Source of the DNA: Acanthaster planci
Taxonomy: Eukaryota; Echinodermata; Asteroidea; Valvatida; Acanthasteridae
DNA length: 23,429 nt
Direction of reading: 5' to 3'
Assembly: GCF_001949145.1 (NCBI RefSeq)
Contig: NW_019091419.1
Location: 1,063,472 to 1,086,900 of the forward strand
Both the position numbers and the translations under genes were made by a program. Under the pieces are notes generated by a model. That model saw only the letters and a program-made list of their open reading frames with translations. It was not told where the DNA came from and did no database searches. This document shows, piece by piece, positions 1 to 8,041 of this stretch (the stretch's first letter is position 1; each line of letters begins with the position of its first letter).

Positions 1-420
1 TTTTTTCCTCTTTCCATCACCTCTGTGCCATTAAGGCAGTGTTCAGTTCTTTTTTCCCTCTTTCCATTACCACTGTGCCATTAAGGTAGAGTTCATTTTT
101 TTCCTCCATTTGAAGCAAGATATGGGACGGAGAGAACCCCCCCTGCCTTTGTGTTGGTCACTGTTTGATCGGAATCTCAGAAATTCTTTACAGACTCCTA
201 GATGGATGTGTTAGGTACAATAGTCTACAGTGTGTATAGGGATTGGGCAGGTAAGGGGGGTACCGCTCCGTCCCATATCTTGCCTGGTATATTTTTCTCT
301 TTCCATTCCCATTGTGCCATTAAGGTAGTGTTCAGTCCTTTTTTTCCTCTTTCCATTACCATTGTGCAATTAAGGCAATGTTCAATTCTTTTTTACCTTT
401 AATCTTTCCATTACCATAGT
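1..420. repeat. Imperfect tandem repeat, unit about 49 bp, interrupted
   Basis: Four units and a partial fifth share the pattern T-tract, CCTCTTTCCATTACC, then TGTGCCATTAAGG and GTTCA. They lie at about 1-49, 50-98, 292-338, 339-388 and 389-420. Units differ from each other at several positions, so the array is old. Units 2 and 3 are separated by the inverted-repeat element listed next. The window begins inside the array, so its full size is unknown. Seen directly; no function is implied. Confidence 0.85.
107..291. mobile_element. Short inverted-repeat element (MITE-like) inside the tandem array
   Basis: Positions 115-132 and 266-283 are perfect inverted copies of 18 bp (GCAAGATATGGGACGGAG). 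The similarity continues inward through a C-tract (ACCCCCC) to about 147 and 248. The element sits where tandem unit 2 stops and unit 3 resumes, which marks it as an insertion. The outer ends and target duplication are not clear; a loose TTCCTC/TTTCTC match at the junctions is possible. There is no coding capacity. The superfamily cannot be assigned. Confidence 0.7.
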
Positions 421-724
421 TTGGTGTAGTAGGCTTCATGGAATCTTAATGGCGCCCTCTATGGTTTGTCAGCATTTTATAGAGGAACCTCTGATGGAGC
501 AAACACAACGGAAATTCCTCTTGCCAGGATTACTAGGAGAAACCAATCAATGTCATCAAGTTCTGTCAATTTTATTCCAGTGTTAACCCTGAAGTTGCTG
601 GATTATTTGTACCATCTCACAGCCGAGATCTTGGGCGTCCAAGCCGGATCTTTTTCAACACTCGGCGTGCATGTAAAACACGCCATATTAATACAGATGT
701 GGAATTTCAAATAAATCTGACATA
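421..724. other. Spacer with no recognised feature
   Basis: The stretch carries GGCGCCCTCTA at about 452. It ends in a C-tract (about 726-734) directly before the probable 5' end of the LINE. Short open frames here show no family features. Confidence 0.4.
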
Positions 725-807
725 CACCCCCCCCACCAGTTAGGTGCTGTTCCACCACGGCTCACCGGCTCCACTGGGTGCGTGGAGAGTAGAGTTCTGC
801 TCAAAGA

Positions 808-1879
808 GTGGGCAAAAAAACACCCGCACCAGGCAACATCAGAAGAAAGAGACAACCAATGAAGACCCTGTGTCTTCGCTTTGCCAGTTGGAATGTCAGG
901 ACCATGTGCCCTGGCCTCTCCTCTGACTTTCAACAAGTCGATGATACTATGAAGACCATCATCATCGACAGCGAGCTTTCCTGGCTTCGCGTGGGCATCG
1001 CCTGCCTGCAGGAGACGTGGCTCGCTGGCAGCGGCACACTCAGGGAAGAGAGCTATACCTTCTTCTGGCAGGGCAAGCTCCCTGAGGAGACCCGCCAGCA
1101 TGGTGTTGGCTTTGTCATGAAGAACACGCTCACGGCCTCCATGGAGCCACCCTCAGCAGGCATGGAAAGGATTCTACCCCTCTGGCTGTCCACGTCCTCC
1201 GGCCCAGCGACCATCCTCAGCGTGTATGCGCCAACACTCTCTGCAGCACCTGAGGACAAGGACCGATTCTACGAGGCCTTGGACCAAGTGCTATCTGGGA
1301 TCCCCAGGACAGATGCCCAGCTACCTTCTTGGAGATTTCAATGCCAGAGTGGGAGCCGACTGAGAAACCTGTCCCTCCTGCCTTGGTGCCTATGGATGCG
1401 GGAAGATGAATGACAACGGCCAGTGCCTGCTGGAGCTTTGCTGTTTCCACGGCCTGTGCATTACCAATACCTTCTTCCCGTGTAAGGAGATCCACCAAGT
1501 CTCCTGGAGACATCCGCGATCACGTCACTGGCACCAACTCGACCTGGTCCTGACCAGGCGCAGGGACCTAGCGAGTGTCCTTCTCACTCGCACCTATCAC
1601 AGCACTGACTGCGACACGGACCACTCCCTTGTTGCCAGCAAGGTGCACGTCGCCCCATGCAAGATGCACCATGCAAAGAAGAAAAGGACGGCCACACATC
1701 AACACCTGTCGCGCTGGGAACCCCATCAGGACACGACAGTTTCTGAAACGTCTGGACAAGACCCTCACCACGAAGACGTCTGCCGACCACACCACCGACT
1801 CCAGGTGGGCCCACCTACGGGAGTCAGTGTACAGCACAGCTATTGTAGCCTATGGGAAGAAGGAGAGCAAGAACGCTGA
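808..1879 (+). pseudogene. LINE endonuclease domain (AP-endonuclease-like), frameshifted
   Basis: This is the N-terminal domain that nicks target DNA for LINE insertion. Visible motifs in order are ASWNVRT (N of the first motif), LQETW (catalytic E), SVYAPT, LGDFNARVG (catalytic D and N), WHQLDLVL and CDTDHSLV (the terminal D-H motif). The first frame runs 808 to about 1320. The GDFNARVG motif is then read one frame over, so there is a frameshift near 1322. A TGA follows at about 1362, just after the VGAD residues. The same frame continues through 1406-1700 and carries the last two motifs. All expected catalytic motifs are present across two frames, so the domain was once active. Confidence 0.9.
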
Positions 1880-2565
1880 CTGGTCCGAGGCCCACTGGGA
1901 GGAGATGGAGCCTGTGACTGAGGCGAAGCGGCAAGCCCTGCTTGCCTTCAAGGCCGCCCCTAGCGCAGCATGCTCGCTGCACTCAGGGCTGCCAGGAAAA
2001 TGTCCCAGCAGACTGTCCGCCGCTGCCCAAGCACCTACTACCTGAACCTCTGCAGCAGTATCCAGTCAGCTGCAAACAGGGGAGACGCGAGAGGCATGTA
2101 TTTGAGGAGATCAAGAAAGCAACAGGCCCAGCCCCCAGCAAGTCTGCCCCCCTTTAAGTCGAAGACAGGCGACGTGATCACCGAACAGGGCAAGCAGCTT
2201 GAACTCTGGGTGGAGCACTACCTCGAGCTTTACGCTATGCAGAATGTCGTCACTAATGACGCCCTGGCCCCCACCCCCGACCTGCCAGTGATGGAAGAGC
2301 TTGACGACCAACCCACAGAGGAGGAGCTCAGCAAAGCCATCAACTGCCTCGCTAGTGGGAAGGCCCCAGGGAGCGACGGCATTCCAGCAGAGGTACTGAA
2401 GAGTGGGAAGCCTGCGCTACTTGTGCCCCTACACGAGTTGATCTGCCGATCCTGGGAGGAAGGCCACATCCCTCAGGACATGCGCAACGCTAATATCGTC
2501 ACCTTGTATAAGAACAAGGGCGACAGAAGCGATTGCAACAGTTACCAAGGGATCTCCCTCCTCAG
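1680..2565 (+). pseudogene. LINE linker and N-terminal part of reverse transcriptase
   Basis: After the endonuclease the coherent frame shifts near 1680 (KGRPHINTCRAG onward to about 1965) and again near 1970, and it wobbles at 2095-2155. The 1970-2565 frame has EELSKAINCLASGKAPGSDG, which contains the GKAPGxDGI signature of the RT N-terminus. Then come NIVTLYKNKGDRSDC and GISLLS, the stretch before RT motif A. The coding stops at 2565, where the hAT-like element begins. The frame resumes at 3891 after one copy of the 8-bp target duplication. Confidence 0.88.
2558..2565. repeat. Left 8-bp target-site duplication of the hAT-like insert
   Basis: CTCCTCAG lies at the left junction and again, perfectly, at 3891-3898. 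Removing the insert and one copy restores the LINE reading frame across the site, which supports both element boundaries. Confidence 0.92.
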
Positions 2566-2611
2566 TACCACTGGGCGATTAGTGAATTTTGCTAATCGAT
2601 TAATCACACAC

Positions 2612-2643
2612 AAACTAATCACGACTAATCAATTAATCACGAG
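2612..2643 (+). repeat. Left subterminal ATTAATC-rich motif of the hAT-like element
   Basis: AAACTAATCACG, a pyrimidine, TAATCAATTAATC and then GAG occur here. They recur at 3844-3873 in the same orientation with one substitution and a 2-base gap. Because the core is nearly palindromic, the copies also serve as inverted copies. Such subterminal motifs are usual transposase-binding positions in hAT elements; binding here is inference. Confidence 0.75.
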
Positions 2644-3843
2644 TAGTGGCAAAAATTCCGAAACGTGGTGTCAACACGTGAATATGGTGCTTTCATCAGT
2701 TTCATCGCAGTAATTCACAGCACACTATGCAGCAGCAAGTGCCAGGGCAAGTTTGTTTTTTGTGTTTCTGCTTTTATGTTATTTCATTAATTTTGAAATC
2801 TGGAAAGCCAGTGGCAGTATTCTTTGTAGCTGCTATAAAATTATCACAATTACATACGGGTTAAGCTGGAAAGATTGCGGCTTGAGCTCCAGTTGCATCC
2901 GAGTACATACGACAACTACATGTGACTAAGGGCCATTTCTCAACTTCGTCTCTGTCTGAGGCTTCGTCTAAAAAACCAATCCCTTATTGTGGGCCTTAAG
3001 CATTTTATTTCATTTGAAGTACTGTAATGTTTGGCTTTTTTGCATCGACCTTGATATTTCGTGGCACTGCCAGACTTACTATCGCGTTACCAACTTCAAA
3101 GTCAGGTAAAAAAAACCATTTGAGGCCTGCAACGGAGCTGCAGTCAAGAATTGGAAAACTACACACTCCGCCAAAAATAGGATGCCTGGCCGCCCATTCC
3201 ATTCTGAACGTGTGAAGGACAATTTTAAAAAATCTTTGTTGTGGAGGCTCTAATACAGATTGCAGATTTCTTTAGTTTCAAAATGAAAAAGCTGCTAACT
3301 TGTCTACTAACTGTTTGAATAGAATAGTTCTTGCTTTTAAACGTGGGAAAAATTCTGATTACTCAGTTACTTTTATTCCAATTTCTCACATTAAGAAGCT
3401 CTAAATAACATCCCTAAACTTCTCAATGGTATAGCCCACAGACATTGTTGTTCAGCCTTCATTCATTGTTTGAGCATGTGAGACAATATGAATAATTCAT
3501 CACAAACCCTAGTTTACTTCCTTTCAACATGACACAGAAGCCTTGGATACTTGCAGTTGGTAACTCTTGCTACATTTTTGGACTAATGTTAATAGTAGGA
3601 AAGGCTAAAGTTCGTTGAACTGAACTGCCACCAGCCCAGTCGACTACAAGTCTGTCAGTGGAGACTGCCGAAATAAAGCAGGTGTGCCCTGGATCATGAT
3701 CATGTACAGTGTGGTAGTGTGTGTAACTTAATCGGTACTCCATAACAATCACTACTTGCATTTTTCTACAGTAACTACATGTAATCGTGCTGGCGTGATT
3801 AATCAATTAGTTACAAATCCACGATTAGTGAAACAAGTAGGAG

Positions 3844-3873
3844 AAACTAATCACGATTAATCAATTAATCGAG
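3844..3873 (+). repeat. Right subterminal ATTAATC-rich motif of the hAT-like element
   Basis: This is the partner of 2612-2643 and lies 17 bp from the right end. The left copy lies 46 bp from its own end, so the ends are not symmetric. Confidence 0.75.
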
Positions 3874-3890
3874 ATAATTGCCCAGCAGTA

Positions 3891-3898
3891 CTCCTCAG
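3891..3898. repeat. Right 8-bp target-site duplication of the hAT-like insert
   Basis: CTCCTCAG is identical to 2558-2565. The LINE reading frame continues directly after it with ATCGTGGGAAAGG (IVGK). Confidence 0.92.
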
Positions 3899-4640
3899 CA
3901 TCGTGGGAAAGGTCTTTGCACGAGTTGCCCTTGTCCACTTGCAGACCCTCCCCTCCCGCGTCTACCCAGAGTCCCAGTGTGGGTTTCGTGCTGGCTGATC
4001 GACGGTGGACATGGCTTTCTCGCTGCGTCAACTTCAAGAAAGTGCCAGGAGCAGCGGATGCCTCTCTACCTTGCCTTCATAGATCTTATGAAAGCATTTG
4101 ACCTGGTCAGCAGGAGCAGAATCTTCAAGATCCTCCAGAAGATCGGCTGCCCCCTATATACACCTGCTTTCTGTTGTCACTTCCTTCCACAACAATATGC
4201 ACAGCACAGTGTGTTTCAATTGCGCCACCTCGGAGGCCTTCCCTGTCAGCAGCGGTGTAAAGCAGGGCTGCGTCCTTGCGCCGAAGCTTTTTGGTATCTT
4301 CTTCTCCGTGCTCCTCCAGTACGCCTTCAAGGACTGCAGCGAAGGGGTGTACATCTACACCAAGGCGGACGGTAAGCTCTTTAACATCGCCTGTCTCCGT
4401 GCCAAGACCAAGGTGACCCAGGTGATCGTCCGCGAATTTCTTTTCACGGATGACGCAGCCCTCGGGTCTCACACGCAAGAAGGCCTCCAGCAGCTTGTCG
4501 ACCGCCTCTCCCTTGCCTGCAAGGAGTTCGGATTGACCATCAGTCAGAAGAAGACCAACGTCGCAGGGTATGGACCAGCCCCCTACAATCACCATCGACA
4601 GCCACGTGCTGGAAGCTGTGGACGACTTCACCTATCTTGG
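3899..4640 (+). pseudogene. LINE reverse transcriptase, catalytic part
   Basis: Continues the RT split by the insert. Frame one gives KVFARVALVHLQTL and CGFRAG, followed by a TGA stop at 3996-3998. Near 4040 the frame shifts to QEQRMPLYLAFIDLMKAFD, which is RT motif A with its catalytic D. Another shift leads into the 4098-4600 frame with SSGVKQGCVLAPKLFG (motif B) and LFTDDAALGS (motif C). The catalytic box reads FTDD at 4443-4454. LINEs usually have F/Y-A-D-D there, so the Ala is replaced by Thr, while both metal-binding Asp residues remain. QKKTNV follows, as expected for motif D and E surroundings. The stop and frameshifts make the enzyme non-functional. Confidence 0.92.
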
Positions 4641-5345
4641 GATGACCATCTAAAGCTCGCTCACCCTGGAGGCAGAGATTAGCAGCAGGATTGCAAAGGC
4701 CACTGCAGCCATGTCCAAGCTACACCAGAGAGTCTGGTACAGCTCCAGCCTCACGGAGAAGACAAAGCTGCGTGTCTACCAGGCCCGTGTATTCAGTACC
4801 CTCCTCTATGGCAGCGAGGCATGGACCCCCAATGCAAGTTTCCACCTTAGGTGCCTGCAACGCATTCTTCACATCCGTGGGCAGGATAAGGTTCTGGACG
4901 TGAAGGTGCTGCAGCGTGCTGGCATGATGAGCATGGTCGCCATACTGCGAGAGAGACGCTACGTTGGCTTGGCCACGTACGAAGAATGGACGCTGGCCGC
5001 ATCACTAAGGACCTCTTGTATGGCGAGCTGGCTGAGGGAGCACGACCAATCGGACGCCCTCACCCAAGCTTTAAAGATGTCTGTAAGAGAGACCTGAAGA
5101 AGTGCGGCATTGATGTTGCCACGTGGGACAACCTTGCTGAGGACCGCACGTTCGGGCGTGCAACTGTGAAGAGCGGTGTGTGGATGGGTGAGGAGTCTAC
5201 AAACACAGCCATCGCCGCCAAAAGATCAAGGCGGAAAGAAAAACAGCGCCTGCAACAGAAACGTAGCTCTTTCATCTGTGCAAACTGCCAACAGGACTGC
5301 CACTTGTGGCTTGAGCTGTACAGTCACTACCGCAGGTGCAGATGA
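4600..5345 (+). pseudogene. LINE C-terminal region with CCHC-type zinc-finger motif
   Basis: The frame after the RT contains LEAVDDFTYLGMTI followed by a stop, then RIAKATAAMSKLHQRVW, LRVYQARVFSTLLYGSEAW and FHLRCLQRILHIR at 4711-4960. This is the conserved region after RT in this LINE group. A shift near 4985 leads to the last frame (4986-5345): DLLYGELAEGARPIGRP, FKDVCKRDLK, then a basic KRSRRKEKQR stretch. It ends with C-x2-C-x12-H-x3-C in FICANCQQDC...SHYRRC, a probable nucleic-acid-binding zinc finger. This finger and the stop at 5345 mark the natural protein end. Confidence 0.88.
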
Positions 5346-5415
5346 GCAGAAATTGGAACTACTCCATCGTCTCATGAAGACGAAAGGATGCCGACGACGA
5401 CTGTCAAAGTGACTG
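5346..5415 (+). other. Probable 3' UTR/tail of the LINE
   Basis: A short sequence after the last stop has CATCGTCTCATGAAGACGAAAGGATG, in which CGTCTCATGAAGACG can fold as a weak hairpin. No poly(A) or clear terminal microsatellite is seen. The real 3' end could lie anywhere between about 5400 and 5460, where an A-rich stretch occurs. Confidence 0.4.
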
Positions 5416-5481
5416 TAAAAAGCTGCTATCTGAAACTAAACACCTTGGCTCATAAAAAAATAGAAAAGTATGGCTGATCTC

Positions 5482-5770
5482 TTTCATGTGGCCAAGTGAT
5501 TAGGTTCTATGGTTTCCAATCATAGGGCTGAAGGTTCAAATCCAGCTGCTGGCAGTATGTTGTAGCCCTTGGCAAGCCACGTACTTCACCTCTGCTTGCC
5601 TCTCTAACCCAGAAGTATAAATGGGTACCAGCATTAGCTGGGAAGCAACCTGCGATGGCCTGGCATTCCATCCTGGGGGGAGAAGAAATATTCTCAGTCA
5701 TTTCATGCCAAGGAAACCACAATAAACACCAGCCTGATAAGCCACATTGGCTCGTACCAGACTTGCTGGT
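5482..5770 (+). mobile_element. tRNA-derived SINE
   Basis: The head carries a polymerase III A box (TGGCCAAGTGAT, 5489-5500) and a B box (GGTTCAAATCC, 5533-5543), 44 bp apart as in tRNA genes. Between them CTATG...CATAG forms an anticodon-arm-like stem with a 7-9 nt loop. After the tRNA-like part comes a body with AACCCAGAAGTATAAATGGGTACCAGC, of a type I recall from other invertebrate SINEs. The 3' end is placed near 5770 but is uncertain. The open frame on the opposite strand (5507-5722) is a by-product. The A box deviates from consensus at its last bases, so transcription is doubtful. Confidence 0.8.
5489..5543 (+). promoter_or_regulatory. Internal RNA polymerase III promoter (A and B boxes) of the SINE
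   Basis: A box at 5489-5500 and B box at 5533-5543. The B box GGTTCAAATCC matches the tRNA consensus GGTTCRANYCC well; the A box is slightly degenerate. Confidence 0.75.
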
Positions 5771-6750
5771 GCTTCTAACAAGAAAGATACATGCATGTGT
5801 CTATGACATCAATCTATGGCCTTAACGTACATCATCTTCACTACTTGAAAAGACAACTTACAGTCACTGCAGAAGACAGACTTCTCTTGGATGGACAGCA
5901 CATGTTTCTTCCACTCTCACTACCAACTCTGCTTCTATCCACTTGCCAAAAAGTGCCCTGACAAAAAAGAAAAAGTTAACTCAGTGGGCTGGAGAAATAG
6001 AAAGGCCTCATTTCCGTCGACCAATATGAATGATTCCAAAGCCATTTTCATGATTAAAACAACCACAATGTATAACCCTAACTGTACAAGGTTGTTTGGC
6101 TAGAACCCTGCCAGATACATCAGTCTGCATCAGTTGTCTAAGTAATTTGCTTGCTCAGTGTAACAAGATCCTACAGGTCAACTCTCCCCAAGGCCAAACA
6201 GCCTGGGAGTCAAGTAGTTGCCAGCCACCACAAGATCCAACAGTATTGTGCATATGAGACCAGCTCCCATTGTCTCAACATGACCACTTTGGCTGCTCTT
6301 GATTGCCCAGTCTATCAAAAGGTGTGTTCTCATTGGACTTTTTTTGGTTAACTTACTGCTTTTTTTGGTTAACTTACTTCTTGAACTTCATATGACCATC
6401 ATAACAAAACAATATGTCGGATTGAGTGTGCACCTAATTTTTATAAATTGAAACACGGGACGGCCAAGTCACAGTGCCAGCTGTGACAAGTCACATGGTC
6501 CAAAATAACCTCTTTTTTTAATCATTCACCAGCACAGTGTGTCAAACAGAACTTCTAAGAATACATGTACACTCAGACTTCAATCACCGACACTTGCAGA
6601 CAGGACTCGAGCAGAAAACCACACTCCAGTCATATGGAACAATACATGACATGTAAGTTGACTTGTCTCTGCTGATCTGCTTCACTGAGTATCATGACCA
6701 CACTACATGTACTGTATGAGGCCAAAATGCAAGAAAGGGATTTCTAAAAT
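5771..6750. other. Spacer with no gene; small duplication at about 6338-6379
   Basis: No coding or family signal was recognised. TTTTTTTGGTTAACTTACT occurs twice in direct tandem (unit about 21 bp) near 6338-6379. GTCACAG and CTGTGAC form a 7-bp hairpin at 6468-6487. Confidence 0.45.
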
Positions 6751-6751
6751 C

Positions 6752-6790
6752 TACGGTCATTTGCAAAAGTTTAAGACCACCTGGAATTTT
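6752..6790. mobile_element. Possible Tc1/mariner terminal remnant
   Basis: TACGGTCATTTGCAAAAG followed by TTTAAGACCACC resembles, from memory, the terminal repeat of some Tc1-like elements, including a leading TA. No matching inverted end or transposase is visible in the window, so at best this is a solo end. Confidence 0.25.
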
Positions 6791-7029
6791 ATTGGCATTT
6801 CTGTCACTGGGCCTGCATTACATTGTGTCATTGAATAGTGTATAGCATCACTGTAGTAGTGCTATCTGTATATCCATTTGAATGAAATTCTATGCAAAGG
6901 CAGGTCTTGTATGATATTTTGTCTGTAAGGGAACATGGGTAGTAAGAAAAGAATCAGAAACGAGAGCTTATCTGTCTGTTTGCCAACAGAACAGTGGGCT
7001 TTTTCGCACTCTATTGTACATTTGAGACT

Positions 7030-8041
7030 CTTGTCGCATAACCCCTGATGATGTGCCCCAGAACCCTCTTCACGTGGTGGACTGAGAGTGTGCACAAATA
7101 TGAAATTAGTTAAGATTGGCCCCGAGTCCCCAATAAGTCTAGCTGTTGAAAAACCGCTATACAATGCTTATGGGGAAAAATTGGATATTCAAAAAATCAA
7201 TTAAAATTAAGATAATGATGTCATCATCACATCATGAATTTGGAAAAATTCTTTTTTCCTGGACTTTGTTCGCTAAGTTACCAAAAATGATGGCTTGTGT
7301 ACAGAGTCAATGGGCTGAAATAAATGTTGAGAAATCAATCCTAAATCAAACGACGTCATCATGATGTACATCAATTTGGCATTTATTTTGCATCAGGGTC
7401 TTTATTGGCAGTAACTTTGATGACGATTGAACATCGTCAAGTTACTGAAATCGTGGCTTCAAGACATGTACAAAATCAGTGGCTGAAATAAATGTTGAAA
7501 AATCACTAATAAATCAGATTATTGATGTCATCATGACGTCATCCATCTGAAACAATTCTTGTATCAGTATTTTTGTTGGCTATCACTTTGATAACGATCA
7601 ACCGTCGCAAAGTCACCAAAATGTGGCTTCAAAACATGTACGAAGTTAAGGAGGTAAAAATACCTGTGCTAAAAAACTGCTCCTTTAAGTTCACGTCACT
7701 TGATTTGCATTTAAACTGAAGAAATTTTATGAAATATTATTTGATATTTTGACTTGAACAGAAGGGAAAATTTAGTCTGATTTCTCTTTTGTTCTGGTAG
7801 TAATTCTTGGTTGAAGTTGTGGACTATTCACTCATTAAGATTGATAATAGTGTGTAATAGAAATACGTGTACAAAACCTATGGTGAAAAACTACAGCTTC
7901 AATCTCATGTCACATGACCCCTGACAATGTCATTTAGACAATTTTGTCCTGGAATCTTCTCTTCGTGGTTGATTACAAATGTGGATAAACATGGAATCAT
8001 CAGTCTGATTGACCAGAGTGCCAAAGACTGGCTGTTGAAAG
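7030..8041. repeat. Degenerate tandem repeat family, unit about 168 bp, with CRE-like words
   Basis: GGCTGAAATAAATGTTGA occurs at 7313-7330 and 7481-7498, 168 bp apart. The flanking text matches too: ATCATGATG/ATCATGACG stretches, then GGCTTCAAGACATGTAC against GGCTTCAAAACATGTAC. I see copies at about 7148-7329, 7330-7497 and 7498-7650 (partial). A second related pair lies outside them, at 7036-7150 and 7912-8040, sharing CATRACCCCTGAYRATGT at the start and GCTGTTGAAA at the end. No protein is encoded. The copies are strongly diverged, so this is an old array or a composite repeat. Confidence 0.65.
7534..7541. promoter_or_regulatory. Perfect CRE octamer TGACGTCA inside the repeat
   Basis: TGACGTCA at 7534-7541 matches the CREB/ATF palindrome. 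A related half site, CGACGTCATC, is at 7351-7360 in the previous repeat copy. Whether anything binds is unknown, and no promoter is nearby. Confidence 0.3.

Larger units (their letters stand above)
2566..3890. mobile_element. Non-autonomous hAT-like DNA transposon (1325 bp) inserted in the LINE RT gene
   Basis: The left end TACCACTGGGCGATTA and the inverted right end TACTGCTGGGCAATTA match at 13 of 16 positions. The element is flanked by perfect 8-bp duplications, the target length typical of hAT elements. Both subterminal regions (2577-2645 and 3787-3880) are packed with GATTAAT/ATTAATC words. The interior (about 2650-3780) has no open frame longer than about 80 codons and no transposase similarity that I can see, so it must have moved with a transposase made elsewhere. 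Other superfamilies with 8-bp duplications (such as P or Merlin) are possible but fit the ends less well. Confidence 0.85.
725..5415 (+). mobile_element. APE-type non-LTR retrotransposon (LINE), near full length, dead, with nested insertion
   Basis: Reading frames in the order endonuclease, RT, C-terminal region and zinc-finger motif identify a LINE of about 3.4 kb once the 1325-bp insertion at 2566-3890 is removed. The 5' leader runs from about 725 to the first coding ATG near 808-859. The last codon ends at 5345, with a short 3' tail to about 5415. Several frameshifts and at least two in-frame stops show that it is inactive. Similar proteins are often named jockey-like or craniofacial development protein 2-like in animal genomes; this is from memory. 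I leave the clade open. No target duplication or poly(A) was found at the outer ends. Confidence 0.9.

Noticed and set aside
688-1101. Minus-strand 137-codon open frame
   Set aside because: It lies antisense to the LINE leader and endonuclease, has no domain features, and is a shadow of the GC-rich LINE coding sequence.
4125-4631. Minus-strand 168-codon open frame
   Set aside because: Antisense to the RT motifs B and C, which are clearly coding on the + strand.
5482-5553. A functional tRNA gene
   Set aside because: The acceptor ends do not pair, the A box is degenerate, and the sequence continues into a SINE body.
5430-5760. Shared LINE and SINE 3' tail (TTGGCTCATA against TTGGCTCGTA)
   Set aside because: Only 9 of 10 bases match, which is too short to separate from chance.
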